A stretch of 64,000 nucleotides of DNA from positions 1,240,001 to 1,304,000 of the forward strand of contig NZ_CP084580.1 in the NCBI RefSeq assembly GCF_021869765.1, read 5' to 3'. Positions 7,629 to 15,435 of the stretch are shown here, in pieces. Below the pieces are notes generated by a model. That model ran no database searches and was not told the DNA's origin. It was given only the letters and a program-made list of their open reading frames with translations. The DNA is from Chryseobacterium sp. MEBOG06 (GTDB lineage: Bacteria > Bacteroidota > Bacteroidia > Flavobacteriales > Weeksellaceae). The position numbers were made by a program, and so were the translations under genes. Within the stretch, counting starts at the first letter, position 1; each line of letters starts with the position of its first letter.

Positions 7629-7702
7629 GATCCGGTAGTTCAGCTGGTTAGAATGCCGCCCTGTCACGGCGGAGGTCGCGGGTTCGAGTCCCGTCCGGAT
7701 CG
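7629..7702 (+). tRNA. tRNA-Asp (GTC), copy 5 of 5
   Basis: Identical in sequence to copies 2-4, with anticodon GTC. It is the last copy; a strong terminator follows 15 nt downstream. Confidence 0.97.
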
Positions 7703-7715
7703 CAGCTAAGATCAT

Positions 7716-7749
7716 AAAAACCTGTAAAGTCTCTTTACAGGTTTTTTGT
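7716..7749 (+). terminator. Intrinsic terminator of the tRNA-Asp array
   Basis: Long stem AACCTGTAAAG/CTTTACAGGTT around a TCT loop, followed by a T run. It ends the tRNA precursor. Confidence 0.9.
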
Positions 7750-7884
7750 TTTTTAATACAATCACTTTTGCTTAGCCCCCAACTTTTGCACCTGATCCGA
7801 TGTGATATAGAACTAATTCTATAAAGTATCTGATAATATTCTATGTCGTTTATTTTTAGTGTCTTATATTAATCCATACTTTTG

Positions 7885-7997
7885 CCATCGTCAAGTTTAA
7901 AGTTCCCAACGATGCGGCTTGATAAACGTATTAAAGTATTCTGAAAACATAAAAATTTTGAAATAAAAATAAAGGCCTTCACTTGTGGAGGTCTTAT
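7885..7997 (+). ncRNA. Candidate small non-coding RNA
   Basis: No open frame is credible in the 510-nt gap 7750-8259. Inside it a perfect -7 box TACTTTTG (7877-7884) is followed by CATCGT/ACGATG (7886-7891, 7909-7914), then by overlapping TCAAG/CTTGA arms (7891-7895, 7918-7922), and about 110 nt later by a terminator-like hairpin with a T-rich tail (7973-7996). That is the layout of a small RNA gene. No -33 TTTG is seen, and no known RNA family is recognised. The rest of the gap (7750-7870, 7998-8259) shows nothing else. Confidence 0.35.
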
Positions 7998-7998
7998 T
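7970..7998 (+). terminator. Terminator-like hairpin in the tRNA-LDT gap
   Basis: Stem GCCTTCAC/GTGGAGGT (two G-T pairs) with a short loop, A-rich before and T-rich after, so it could act in either direction. It is the putative 3' end of the candidate small RNA. Confidence 0.55.
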
Positions 7999-8259
7999 TT
8001 TGATTATTATATGAAAAAGGTGATGGTTATGATTTAACCCCTGCTGATATAGTAATTCATAATAATTAAAATAGTTTAAAAAGCTTTATTGTTTGACTTT
8101 ATTTTTTACAACAGGATTTGTGTTTTTGAAGTTTCCGGTGAATTTAAGATATAAATTGAAAACTCCGTTTTTTTACGGTATTTTAATCAATGTCTTTTGT
8201 TATTCAATTTTAGGTCTGATATTTGTACTGGGTAGCCAAACTAAACGGCCGATTTATTT

Positions 8260-9303
8260 ATGAAAAACATATCTGTGAAAAAATCATTTTTATATGCATG
8301 CTTATGTGGTGTATTTCTCGTTTCCTGTAAAAAAGAAATAGAAAAAATAAGCGATACTTTTAAAGATACAGTTGCTGCCTCTGAAATGCCGGAAGCAGAA
8401 AAAGATTCTATAAAAAAAGACTCCGTGCCGGTTGTAAAGAAAGAATCTGAACCACCGGTGATGCAGGAGAACGGGTTTTATAATGCTTTTGTGATTCCAA
8501 AAGATAAGAAAACAAGAGATTCTGCATACGCGCAGTTCAGTAAGAAATATAATGAGCAGGAACGTACTGCTATTTTAGCTTTAAACAGGTTAGATTCTAA
8601 AAGTAAATGGAATGCCGATACTTTGGTAGTTCCTGCAAAAATAGATACTACACTGATGGCTTATTCACCATTTCCAATGCAGCTGGATGTGCTGAGCGGA
8701 GTAAAAAAGTTTGTCATCTTTTCATATCCTATTCAGGCCTATGCTGTATATTCCAACGGCAGCCTTGTAAAATGGGGACCAACCAGTATGGGGAAAAAGG
8801 CGGCTCAGACAACAAGGGGGCTTACCTTTGCGAATTGGAAAAAGAAATTGTCTATTTCTACTGTCAGCAGTGAATGGAAGCTTCCTTATAACTTTAATAT
8901 CCATAATATAGGCGGTATCGGATGGCATGAATATACACTTCCGGGATATCCGGCTTCACACTCTTGTTTAAGACTGCTCAGAAAAGATGCACAATGGCTG
9001 TATTCTTATGCAGATACATGGATTCTAAACCCTGGAGGAGCAACTACAAAAGCACGGGGTACAGCGGTAATGGTATTCGGAGATTATAACTGGGGCGGAA
9101 GAAGACCCTGGAAAAAGCTTCTGAATGATCCCAATGCCAATAATATTTCAGTGGAAGAACTTACGAAACTGCTGGAACCAGATGTTCCAAAAATGCTGAA
9201 AGAACAAAGCAACAGAGAAAGAGTAGCAGATTCAATAAAAGCTGCAAAAGCAATGGCGGCTCCTGTAAAAAATGAAAAGCCTGTAGAACCGCTATCTAAT
9301 TAA
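8260..9303 (+). CDS. L,D-transpeptidase (YkuD) lipoprotein
   Basis: A 347-residue lipoprotein (lipobox FLVSC, Cys23) with a charged linker to about residue 70 and a YkuD catalytic domain at about 140-275. The active-site histidine is His223 (IGWHEY) and the nucleophile is Cys236 in SHSCLRL, the family HGC/HSC-R motif. L,D-transpeptidases make 3-3 peptidoglycan cross-links or attach proteins to peptidoglycan in the periplasm. The C-terminus (after about 285) is a charged tail that may be a spacer. The gene is preceded by a long non-coding gap and its last 8 nt overlap the end of a minus-strand gene. Substrate cannot be read from the sequence. Confidence 0.9.
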   Translation: MKNISVKKSFLYACLCGVFLVSCKKEIEKISDTFKDTVAASEMPEAEKDSIKKDSVPVVKKESEPPVMQENGFYNAFVIPKDKKTRDSAYAQFSKKYNEQERTAILALNRLDSKSKWNADTLVVPAKIDTTLMAYSPFPMQLDVLSGVKKFVIFSYPIQAYAVYSNGSLVKWGPTSMGKKAAQTTRGLTFANWKKKLSISTVSSEWKLPYNFNIHNIGGIGWHEYTLPGYPASHSCLRLLRKDAQWLYSYADTWILNPGGATTKARGTAVMVFGDYNWGGRRPWKKLLNDPNANNISVEELTKLLEPDVPKMLKEQSNRERVADSIKAAKAMAAPVKNEKPVEPLSN

Positions 9304-9823
9304 TGAACTTTTCAAATTGTAAAGTAGATTCTTCGGCAAAACGTCTCAGTTTAAGCATTTCATTCTTCCCTTTATGCTGGCCAAACCTTGCTGCAATATA
9401 AGTGAGGAGAATAAAAAATAACATTACAAAAGAAGCGCTCAGTGCCCAAGGGTATTCGGCGCTTTTTATTTGTTTTTCTACATAGTACATCGTGAAGAAG
9501 ACCATCCAGAGAATAGAAAAGGAAAAATAGAGAAACATAAAAAACGTCCATACCGCCGAGCTGGGACCGAATACTCCCCGTATTACCGTATGTTCATCCT
9601 CCATCTCTACACGCAGTGCCAGGCGGGGTTTCCAATAATTGTCATACTTGGTTTCTACCCAGATGGTAGCTACTTCTTTGTTGATGTTCCCGGCAAATTC
9701 ATCTTTATGCTCTGTAAAGTATTGTTTCAGGTTCTCAGCATACTCTTCCTTGGTAAGATGTGTAAACATTTTGAATCTGGGTCTGGTTCTTATTCTGTCT
9801 AAGGTGGTTTCTTCGGTATTCAT
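9296..9823 (-). CDS. Hypothetical membrane protein
   Basis: A 175-residue protein not recognised. About 90 N-terminal residues are soluble and charged, then two hydrophobic segments follow (FFMFLYFSFSILWMVFFTMY and the ALSASFVMLFFILLTYIAA region), then a short charged tail. This suggests a cytoplasmic N-domain on a two-helix membrane hairpin. It starts 3 nt after the stop of the PDZ/aspartyl-protease gene, so the two are almost certainly co-transcribed. Its 3' end overlaps the L,D-transpeptidase end by 8 nt. Confidence 0.75.
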   Translation of the reverse strand: MNTEETTLDRIRTRPRFKMFTHLTKEEYAENLKQYFTEHKDEFAGNINKEVATIWVETKYDNYWKPRLALRVEMEDEHTVIRGVFGPSSAVWTFFMFLYFSFSILWMVFFTMYYVEKQIKSAEYPWALSASFVMLFFILLTYIAARFGQHKGKNEMLKLRRFAEESTLQFEKFIN

Positions 9824-9826
9824 ATG

Positions 9827-11146
9827 CTATTCTTGATAAGGAATGGGATCTTCTAAACTGAATCTGAAAGTCAGTTGCTCGGTTTTTCTCTGAACAACAA
9901 TCGTAATGGTTCGGCCTTCATTTGATCTCATAAGTTCTACAATTTTTTCCAATGTCATATCAGCAGTTTTATTGCCGTTAATGCTTAGTACTTTGTCACC
10001 TTTCTGAAGACCCGCTTTATAGGCTGGAGAATCTTTTCTTACCCCTGCAATAGAAAAGATTGGTTTCAAGCTGAATTTATACTGAAAAGAGTCTCTATAA
10101 ACTTCAGCTATTACAGCTGATGATTTTTGGGTTTCAATTTTTAACTTGTCTTCCGACCATTCTAAGCCGTCCTGCATGAAATCTAATCCACTCATATTAA
10201 AATGGAAAGGATCATCAAAATACTTATTTTTTTTAAGATATAGCTTTTTGTTGGGATAATCAAAAATAGCGGTAAACCTGCGGATAATTTCTGCCCCTAC
10301 GGAGCCTTTTCTGTCTTTTACGAGATTGACGTGCTGGATAGAAAACTCATCAGGCATAGCAGTAAGCGGCTTTTCAAACTTAAAGCTTCCCAGATAAAAA
10401 TTATGAATTCTGCTTCTTTTACCATAAACATCTCCATTGAATCCACGGCCCAGAAAATCATCAATATTGGGTCTGTTATACACAAAGTTTTTAATGAGAG
10501 CAGGAAAGAGCCATATGGCATCACTGTTTCCAAGGTCAATGAGAAGTTTTGAATCCTTCCTTTCTGCCGTCATCTCTACATCAGCATGAAGATAAGGCTT
10601 GTCTCTTTCAATAGTGATAGGGAATTCTTCAAACTTTCTGATCTTCTTTTTTAAAGGATCAAGGGTTTCATAAACTGTTATTTTTTTTGTAACATAATCT
10701 ATAGAAATAGGATGGTCTTTGAAGAAATAATATCCTATAACTCCATTTACAGGAATTCCGACATGGGGTGAGATATTAAAGTCTTCATCAATAATAATAT
10801 AAAAAGACATAGATGTATTAACAAGAACTTCACCTATTTTGCCCAAATTTCGGTTGGATTTTAATCCGTCAATATCTAAGCTTCCTCCAAGCCCGGAAAA
10901 TTTGATTTTTTCAATATTTTCCAGCCTGAGTTCCTTATTTTCAAGGCTGAAAAGAATAGTCTCGGAAACACCCGAATCTAATAGAAAAGTGAGTTCCGCA
11001 CCATTAACGTTGATAGGGATAAAAATAAGATTGTTGATAAACTTAAAAGGGATGACTGCTTTTTTTGTATTGATCAGCTCAAAAGAGTTTTGGGCACTTA
11101 CAATAATGCCTAATAATAATCCCAGTATAAGAAACCTAATTTTCAT
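9827..11146 (-). CDS. Retropepsin-like aspartyl protease with C-terminal PDZ domain
   Basis: A 439-residue exported protein (signal peptide ending near IIVSAQ). An aspartyl-protease-like domain starts around residue 35; the first half has LLDSGVSETIL with the catalytic D-[ST]-G, and the second half has LLIDLGNSDAIW, where the usual D-[ST]-G is replaced by D-L-G. A PDZ domain occupies about 345-430 (SPAYKAGLQKGDKVLSING). Such proteins are common in Bacteroidota and are presumed periplasmic; activity is uncertain because the second motif is changed. The downstream two-helix membrane protein is 3 nt away. Confidence 0.82.
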   Translation of the reverse strand: MKIRFLILGLLLGIIVSAQNSFELINTKKAVIPFKFINNLIFIPINVNGAELTFLLDSGVSETILFSLENKELRLENIEKIKFSGLGGSLDIDGLKSNRNLGKIGEVLVNTSMSFYIIIDEDFNISPHVGIPVNGVIGYYFFKDHPISIDYVTKKITVYETLDPLKKKIRKFEEFPITIERDKPYLHADVEMTAERKDSKLLIDLGNSDAIWLFPALIKNFVYNRPNIDDFLGRGFNGDVYGKRSRIHNFYLGSFKFEKPLTAMPDEFSIQHVNLVKDRKGSVGAEIIRRFTAIFDYPNKKLYLKKNKYFDDPFHFNMSGLDFMQDGLEWSEDKLKIETQKSSAVIAEVYRDSFQYKFSLKPIFSIAGVRKDSPAYKAGLQKGDKVLSINGNKTADMTLEKIVELMRSNEGRTITIVVQRKTEQLTFRFSLEDPIPYQE

Positions 11147-11185
11147 TTACTGAATTTACTGAAATTATAGTTATGGTAATAAAAA

Positions 11186-11211
11186 AACATTCCAAATGCA
11201 GGAATGTTTAT
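11186..11211 (-). terminator. Intrinsic terminator of the esterase gene
   Basis: Stem CATTCC/GGAATG around a 7-nt loop, with A on one side and T on the other. Read on the minus strand it ends in a T run, so it should stop transcripts of the esterase gene before the PDZ protease operon. Confidence 0.75.
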
Positions 11212-11268
11212 ATAAACTACAATAAAGTAGTGTGAAATGTTAAATTTATTTTAAAATCGTACCATGTA

Positions 11269-11907
11269 CTATTTGGAGAAAAATTCCATCAGGTCCATAT
11301 AATTTTTCTGATTCACACCATGACCGCTCATATACTCTCTGAAGGTGAAATAGCAGCTAAGGTCATAAAGAAGATCGGCCCCTTTTCTTCCCCAGTCAAG
11401 CGGGATGACAGCATCATCTGTACCATGGGAAATGAAGAAACGCAGTTTTTCAAGTTTCTTTTTATCTTTTATGACACCGTCCAGGATTTTATCTTCAGGA
11501 TAAGCACTAAGGCAGGCTACATAATTAAAAAGGTCAGGATATTTTAAAGCTAAAGCATAACATAGTATTCCACCCTGGCTGAAGCCGCACAAATGTGCTC
11601 TGCTTTCAGTAAGACCATAATGGTTGATCAGTTTCAAGATGTTTTCTAATACAGCATTTAAAGATTCTTTCGCCTGAGGTACGTCAATAAAGTTTTCAGG
11701 ATCATTGAAGTTGATATCATACCATGAATATCCTTCAAACTGTGTATCTCTGGGAGCTCTGAAGCTGATAATAAGCCAGTCGGCGGGAAGGGTTTCCCTG
11801 AAACTGAAAAGATCCTGCTCATTGCTGCCGTAGCCGTGAAGCATAAAAAGAACAGGGGTGCTGGGGGTAATGTTTTCCGGCTCTCTTACTATATAATCTA
11901 AATTCAT
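11269..11907 (-). CDS. Alpha/beta hydrolase, phospholipase/carboxylesterase family
   Basis: A 212-residue cytoplasmic serine hydrolase. The oxyanion region MLHGYGSNEQDL, nucleophile elbow GFSQGG, the Asp in HGTDDAVIP and the His in SGHGVNQ are all present in order, as in bacterial carboxylesterase/acyl-protein-thioesterase-type enzymes. Substrate is unknown; short acyl esters are usual. The start codon lies only 4 nt behind a perfect -7 box, so the mRNA is probably leaderless. A minus-strand terminator follows the gene, so it is transcribed alone. Confidence 0.88.
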   Translation of the reverse strand: MNLDYIVREPENITPSTPVLFMLHGYGSNEQDLFSFRETLPADWLIISFRAPRDTQFEGYSWYDINFNDPENFIDVPQAKESLNAVLENILKLINHYGLTESRAHLCGFSQGGILCYALALKYPDLFNYVACLSAYPEDKILDGVIKDKKKLEKLRFFISHGTDDAVIPLDWGRKGADLLYDLSCYFTFREYMSGHGVNQKNYMDLMEFFSK

Positions 11908-11911
11908 ACAG

Positions 11912-11944
11912 CAAATATAATTAATAAATTACATTGTAAATCAA
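11912..11944 (-). promoter_or_regulatory. Promoter of the esterase gene (leaderless)
   Basis: On the minus strand, TTG (11944-11942), a 22-nt spacer and TATATTTG (11919-11912), then CTGT and the ATG at 11907. The start site should fall on or beside the ATG. Confidence 0.7.
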
Positions 11945-12120
11945 CTTTTGTTATGTGTACAATGAACTTTAATGATAGACTGGCGGATGTTCAACGATTG
12001 ATTATTTGAGCTGTATTATTGTGTTTTAGAGCCTGTGTGTATTTTTTGTCGATTTGATATTATTTGTAAATCTTTGTTGGAAATTTTTCATAAAAGTTAT
12101 TTTTATATTAATAAAAAACT

Positions 12121-12128
12121 TATATTTG
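12121..12128 (+). promoter_or_regulatory. -7 box of MmpS-like lipoprotein gene
   Basis: TATATTTG, 26 nt before the ATG at 12155. It lies inside the open frame that continues upstream, which argues that the longer reading is not translated. GGAGAA just before the ATG could act as a ribosome site. Confidence 0.65.
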
Positions 12129-12154
12129 AAACATTAAAAAATCTATTTGGAGAA

Positions 12155-12586
12155 ATGAAGCAATTTTACAATTCAAAAAGTTTACTAAGACTTTCTTTTT
12201 TATTCGTTTTATTATTTTCTGTCATTACCGTGGTCAGCTCTTGTAAAAAAGATGATGATGATGAATTTCAGGATCATGTGGTGCAGTTTGAAGTGAAAAC
12301 TACTACCGGAGGTAAGATCATAAGCGTTATAACTCAAGTGGGTACTTCTCAGAATACCATTTATAACACTCCAACATCACCTGTAACATCACCTTGGACA
12401 AGCGGAGAATTCTTTGTAAACTCTAGCCAGGCACAGCTTAATCTGGATGCAAACGCAACGATGCCGGATGATAATTCAGAATTGACTATTAACCTTTATA
12501 TAGATGGGGAAGTTGCCAGAACCGTTAAGAAAAAAGGTAAAGGAGTATTAGTCGCTTCTCTTGATTACAGCTTCTTGGAACCTTAA
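12155..12586 (+). CDS. MmpS-like lipoprotein, paralogue of the one at 15436
   Basis: A 143-residue lipoprotein. The signal peptide ends in lipobox VVSSC and is followed by KKDDDDEF, then a beta-rich domain (about 45-143). The domain has the order seen in MmpS-type accessory proteins: a VQFEVKTTTGG strand, a TSPWTSGEF turn, an alternating A/N/L strand and LYIDGEVART near the end. The ATG at 12155 was chosen over an in-frame extension because a -7 box lies within that extension and the signal peptide begins here. It converges with the response-regulator gene at a shared terminator. The matching lipoprotein at 15436 lies on the other side of the same two-component system. Function unknown. Confidence 0.75.
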   Translation: MKQFYNSKSLLRLSFLFVLLFSVITVVSSCKKDDDDEFQDHVVQFEVKTTTGGKIISVITQVGTSQNTIYNTPTSPVTSPWTSGEFFVNSSQAQLNLDANATMPDDNSELTINLYIDGEVARTVKKKGKGVLVASLDYSFLEP

Positions 12587-12604
12587 AAAAATTGATACCG
12601 ATAT

Positions 12605-12637
12605 ACAAAAAAACCGCTTTAACAGCGGTTTTTTTTA
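12605..12637. terminator. Bidirectional intrinsic terminator
   Basis: Stem AAACCGCT/AGCGGTTT (12611-12618, 12624-12631), loop TTAAC, A run before and T run after. It serves both the lipoprotein gene on the plus strand and the regulator gene on the minus strand. Confidence 0.88.
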
Positions 12638-13273
12638 TTCTTCAATCATATCTTGCTGTACAGCAAGATTAATAAGCTCTGTTGAATTTTTTGCGTGAAA
12701 CTTTTGCAGTAAGTTCTTACGGTGGGTATCTACAGTAAGCGGACTTAGAAAAAGCTCTTCAGCAATCCTGTTGCTTGTTTTTCCCTGAGCTACCATCTGC
12801 AGGATCTGTTTTTCCCTTTTGGTAAGCCTTGGAATAGGGAGAATGTTGTGAGCCGGCCGACTGATGATTTGCTTCGTCTCATTACAAAAAACAATATCTC
12901 CTGAAAGGGCCCCTTTGATACATATGACAAGCTCGTCAATAGAAGTGTTTTTGAGAATATAGCCGCTTGCTCCGTTTTGTATCGACTGAATAATAATACT
13001 TCGTTCAGAACGGTTACTGAACATGATCACTGACGTTTCTTGTGAAATAGCTTTAATTTCTCTGCAGAGCTCTGTACCATTGATATCAGGTAAAGTAATA
13101 TCCAGAAAAATAATGTCCACAGTATGGGACCGGATAAAGTTGATCACTTCTGAACCCGACGTGAAGGTTTCGGTAACATTGAAAAATGGCTGGCTGTTCA
13201 GCATGGTTCTTAATCCTTCGATGACAATAGGGTGGTCATCTACAATGACAATACTTATTTTTCTATTCTTCAT
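12635..13273 (-). CDS. Response regulator, NarL/LuxR family
   Basis: A 212-residue two-component regulator. The receiver domain (about 5-125) has the acidic pair VDDH, phospho-acceptor Asp58 (FLDITLP) and the conserved Lys in YILKN. A LuxR-type helix-turn-helix follows (about 145-210; LTKREKQILQMVAQGKTSNRIA and LSPLTVDTHRKN). Its start overlaps the 3' end of the histidine kinase gene by 11 nt, so the two are coupled partners. Likely targets are the flanking MmpS-like lipoprotein genes; that is inference from position. Confidence 0.92.
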   Translation of the reverse strand: MKNRKISIVIVDDHPIVIEGLRTMLNSQPFFNVTETFTSGSEVINFIRSHTVDIIFLDITLPDINGTELCREIKAISQETSVIMFSNRSERSIIIQSIQNGASGYILKNTSIDELVICIKGALSGDIVFCNETKQIISRPAHNILPIPRLTKREKQILQMVAQGKTSNRIAEELFLSPLTVDTHRKNLLQKFHAKNSTELINLAVQQDMIEE

Positions 13274-15236
13274 GAATGTTAAGCTCTATATTAATAGTTG
13301 TCCCTTGATGGTCAGAGTTTATTTCCATTTTTCCTTTCAGGTAGTTGACACGGTTTCTTAAGTTATGAAGTCCCATACTTTTAGTCGTCTTTTCAACCTC
13401 TTTCTCAAATCCTTTTCCATTATCTTCAATAGTGATGAGAAAATTTTCTCCCGATTGGGAACACTGAAGTAAGATACTGGTAGCCTGTGCATGCTTTACT
13501 GCATTTGCTAAAAGCTCCTGTACAATTCTGTAAATATTAAGCTGAATATTTAAAGGCACTTTTTTTTCAATGCCAATTGCTTGGAAATCAATTTCAAGAT
13601 CTTTTCTGGTATAGAATTCACAAAGATCATCCAAGGCCGTTTCGAGCCCAAAATTAAGCAGTGATTCCGGCATTAAATTTCGTGCTACATGGCGGAGTTC
13701 ACTTACAGAGCTGTCCAGCTGTCCTAAAATCTTATAAAATTCTTCATCTTTTTCAGGCTGTAAATGGTTGGCAGACCAGGTCGAAAAATTAATTTTAACA
13801 CCGGCCAGCATTCCCCCTAGACCATCATGAAGGTCTCGAGCAATACGTTCTCTTTCTCTTTCTTCACCGTCAAGAATAGCTTTGGTGAGTGATAATTCCT
13901 CCTTTTGCTTAATATCGTTTATTTTTTGCGTGTTTATTTTATTATTTTTCCTGAAAAGAATATAAAAGAAAGCTAAGAGACTCAACGCCAGCAACAGGAC
14001 GAGTCCCATTCCCCATAAATAGGAATTTTTCTTATTTACTTCCAGATCTTTTTGGTTTTTCTCTGCGTTTAAGGTGGCTATTTTTCTTTCTTTTTCTGCA
14101 GTGTTGAATTTAGATTCAAGTTTATTGATCTCCAGTTTTACATTTTCAATATTCAGGCTGTCATTGAGTTTGGAATACTTTTGCTCCCACTTCAGTGCTT
14201 CTTTCGTATCTCCTAGTTCCTCATTTAGTAAAGAGAGTTGTTTATAGAAGGTTTTTCTGTTATTGAGATCAATGGCTAAGGTTTTTTCTGCTAAAACATC
14301 TTCTAGAGTGCTCTTGGCTTCATGATATCTTTTAAGCTTTTTTAAAATGTCATATTTATTGAAATAAAACATTTGTGCGAGAAGATTCTGATTGAATTTT
14401 TTGGCGTAAAAGATTCCTTTGTCAATAATAGGGAGCGCTTCTGAATTCCTTTGCCTCGTAATATAAAAAAGGGTTTTGCTATAATAATAGAAAGCATTGG
14501 ATGAAGATTCCGGATAAGGCTCAATTAACTTTTCCGCCTTGTTAAGATACTTTTGAGCCTCATCTCCATTAGCCTGATAGCAGAAATTATTAGCGGAGTT
14601 GAGGTAAGTGAAAAATAATTCTGCAGAATTTGGAAATTTTTTTTCAAGAATTTCTAACGCTTTATTATTGTAGTTCTCTGCCTTTTTAAACTGGGCATTA
14701 TAAGTAAGAATAACAGCAAGCTGTGTGTATAAAAAGCCTAGATTTCTGCTGTTTTCATATTTTTTGACAAGCGGAAGACTCTTTTCAAGAATAATCTTGA
14801 CCAATGGTAGATAACCCTCTTTATTTTTTTGAGAAACTCCATAGCTGTACCAGGCCAATGCCTGAAAGAAATCCGATTCCTCATTCCTGAACTTAGATAA
14901 AGCTTTAATAGCCTTTTCATAGGAGACTGCTGCTTTCGTCCTGTTCCGGTCAAGATAATATTGTCCTTCGTAGTAATAATATTTTGCTGAAATTAAAGGA
15001 TCGTTTTTGGCGAGTATTTTCCCATTCTCAAGGAACTTTTTACTCAAAAGAGAATCAATGTTTCTGTAATAATTAGACAGAAGAAAAAGTGCTGTTGCTT
15101 TTGAAGGGTCAGGAAGACTTTTTTTTGTAATATTTTGTAAGCTGTCTACATAAGATTTCTCATTAAGCGGAATGATTTGCTGGGATTGTAAATTAAATGA
15201 CAACAATAGGCTTAATAGGATAAGTAATCTCTTCAT
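13263..15236 (-). CDS. Sensor histidine kinase with periplasmic TPR repeats (HisKA_3)
   Basis: A 657-residue NarX/DesK-like kinase. It has a signal peptide (LLLSFNLQSQ), a long region of tetratricopeptide repeats (about 45-370), one membrane helix at about 405-425 (YLWGMGLVLLLALSLLAFFY), a dimerisation/phospho-acceptor segment RERIARDLHDGLGG and a C-terminal ATPase domain (NAVKHAQAT for the N box, EDNGKGF for the G1 box). The TPR domain should face the periplasm and sense a protein or peptide. The response regulator overlaps its 3' end. A divergent MmpS-like lipoprotein gene lies 199 nt upstream. Confidence 0.92.
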   Translation of the reverse strand: MKRLLILLSLLLSFNLQSQQIIPLNEKSYVDSLQNITKKSLPDPSKATALFLLSNYYRNIDSLLSKKFLENGKILAKNDPLISAKYYYYEGQYYLDRNRTKAAVSYEKAIKALSKFRNEESDFFQALAWYSYGVSQKNKEGYLPLVKIILEKSLPLVKKYENSRNLGFLYTQLAVILTYNAQFKKAENYNNKALEILEKKFPNSAELFFTYLNSANNFCYQANGDEAQKYLNKAEKLIEPYPESSSNAFYYYSKTLFYITRQRNSEALPIIDKGIFYAKKFNQNLLAQMFYFNKYDILKKLKRYHEAKSTLEDVLAEKTLAIDLNNRKTFYKQLSLLNEELGDTKEALKWEQKYSKLNDSLNIENVKLEINKLESKFNTAEKERKIATLNAEKNQKDLEVNKKNSYLWGMGLVLLLALSLLAFFYILFRKNNKINTQKINDIKQKEELSLTKAILDGEERERERIARDLHDGLGGMLAGVKINFSTWSANHLQPEKDEEFYKILGQLDSSVSELRHVARNLMPESLLNFGLETALDDLCEFYTRKDLEIDFQAIGIEKKVPLNIQLNIYRIVQELLANAVKHAQATSILLQCSQSGENFLITIEDNGKGFEKEVEKTTKSMGLHNLRNRVNYLKGKMEINSDHQGTTINIELNIHEE

Positions 15237-15341
15237 TGGATATCAATTCTGTAGGATATTTTTAAAAAGTTCAATTTAATTAAAAATTTCAGTATAAAAA
15301 ATACCTGAATTTAGGTAGAAAAAATTACCTGTTTTTAAGGA

Positions 15342-15372
15342 TTGATAGAAATTGATGACTCCCATAGCTTTG
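15342..15372 (+). promoter_or_regulatory. Promoter of second MmpS-like lipoprotein gene
   Basis: TTG (15342-15344), a 20-nt spacer and TAGCTTTG (15365-15372), 63 nt before the ATG. An inverted repeat TACCT-N6-AGGTA (15302-15317) and a further TACCT (15326-15330) lie just upstream and could be regulator sites. Confidence 0.6.
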
Positions 15373-15435
15373 CAGGTATCAAATCATTAATCATAGAATA
15401 TTCAATATAGTAACTAAAATTTAAACAAAAAGATT

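Larger units (their letters stand above)
7205..7702 (+). repeat. Tandem repeat: five 106-bp tRNA-Asp units
   Basis: Each unit is a 74-bp tRNA plus a 32-bp spacer. The four spacers are identical except at two positions, and those positions show all four combinations (G/C, A/C, G/T, A/T) in order. One promoter in front and one terminator behind imply a single precursor transcript. Confidence 0.95.

Noticed and set aside
7205..7702. Regular repeats as a CRISPR array
   Set aside because: Each repeat folds as a complete tRNA-Asp and the spacers are nearly identical, the reverse of a CRISPR layout.
9470..9802. A 110-codon plus-strand frame
   Set aside because: It is antisense to the two-helix membrane protein gene, with no signal or family feature.
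12035..12154. Longer N-terminus for the MmpS-like lipoprotein
   Set aside because: The extension contains the -7 box and would bury the signal peptide.
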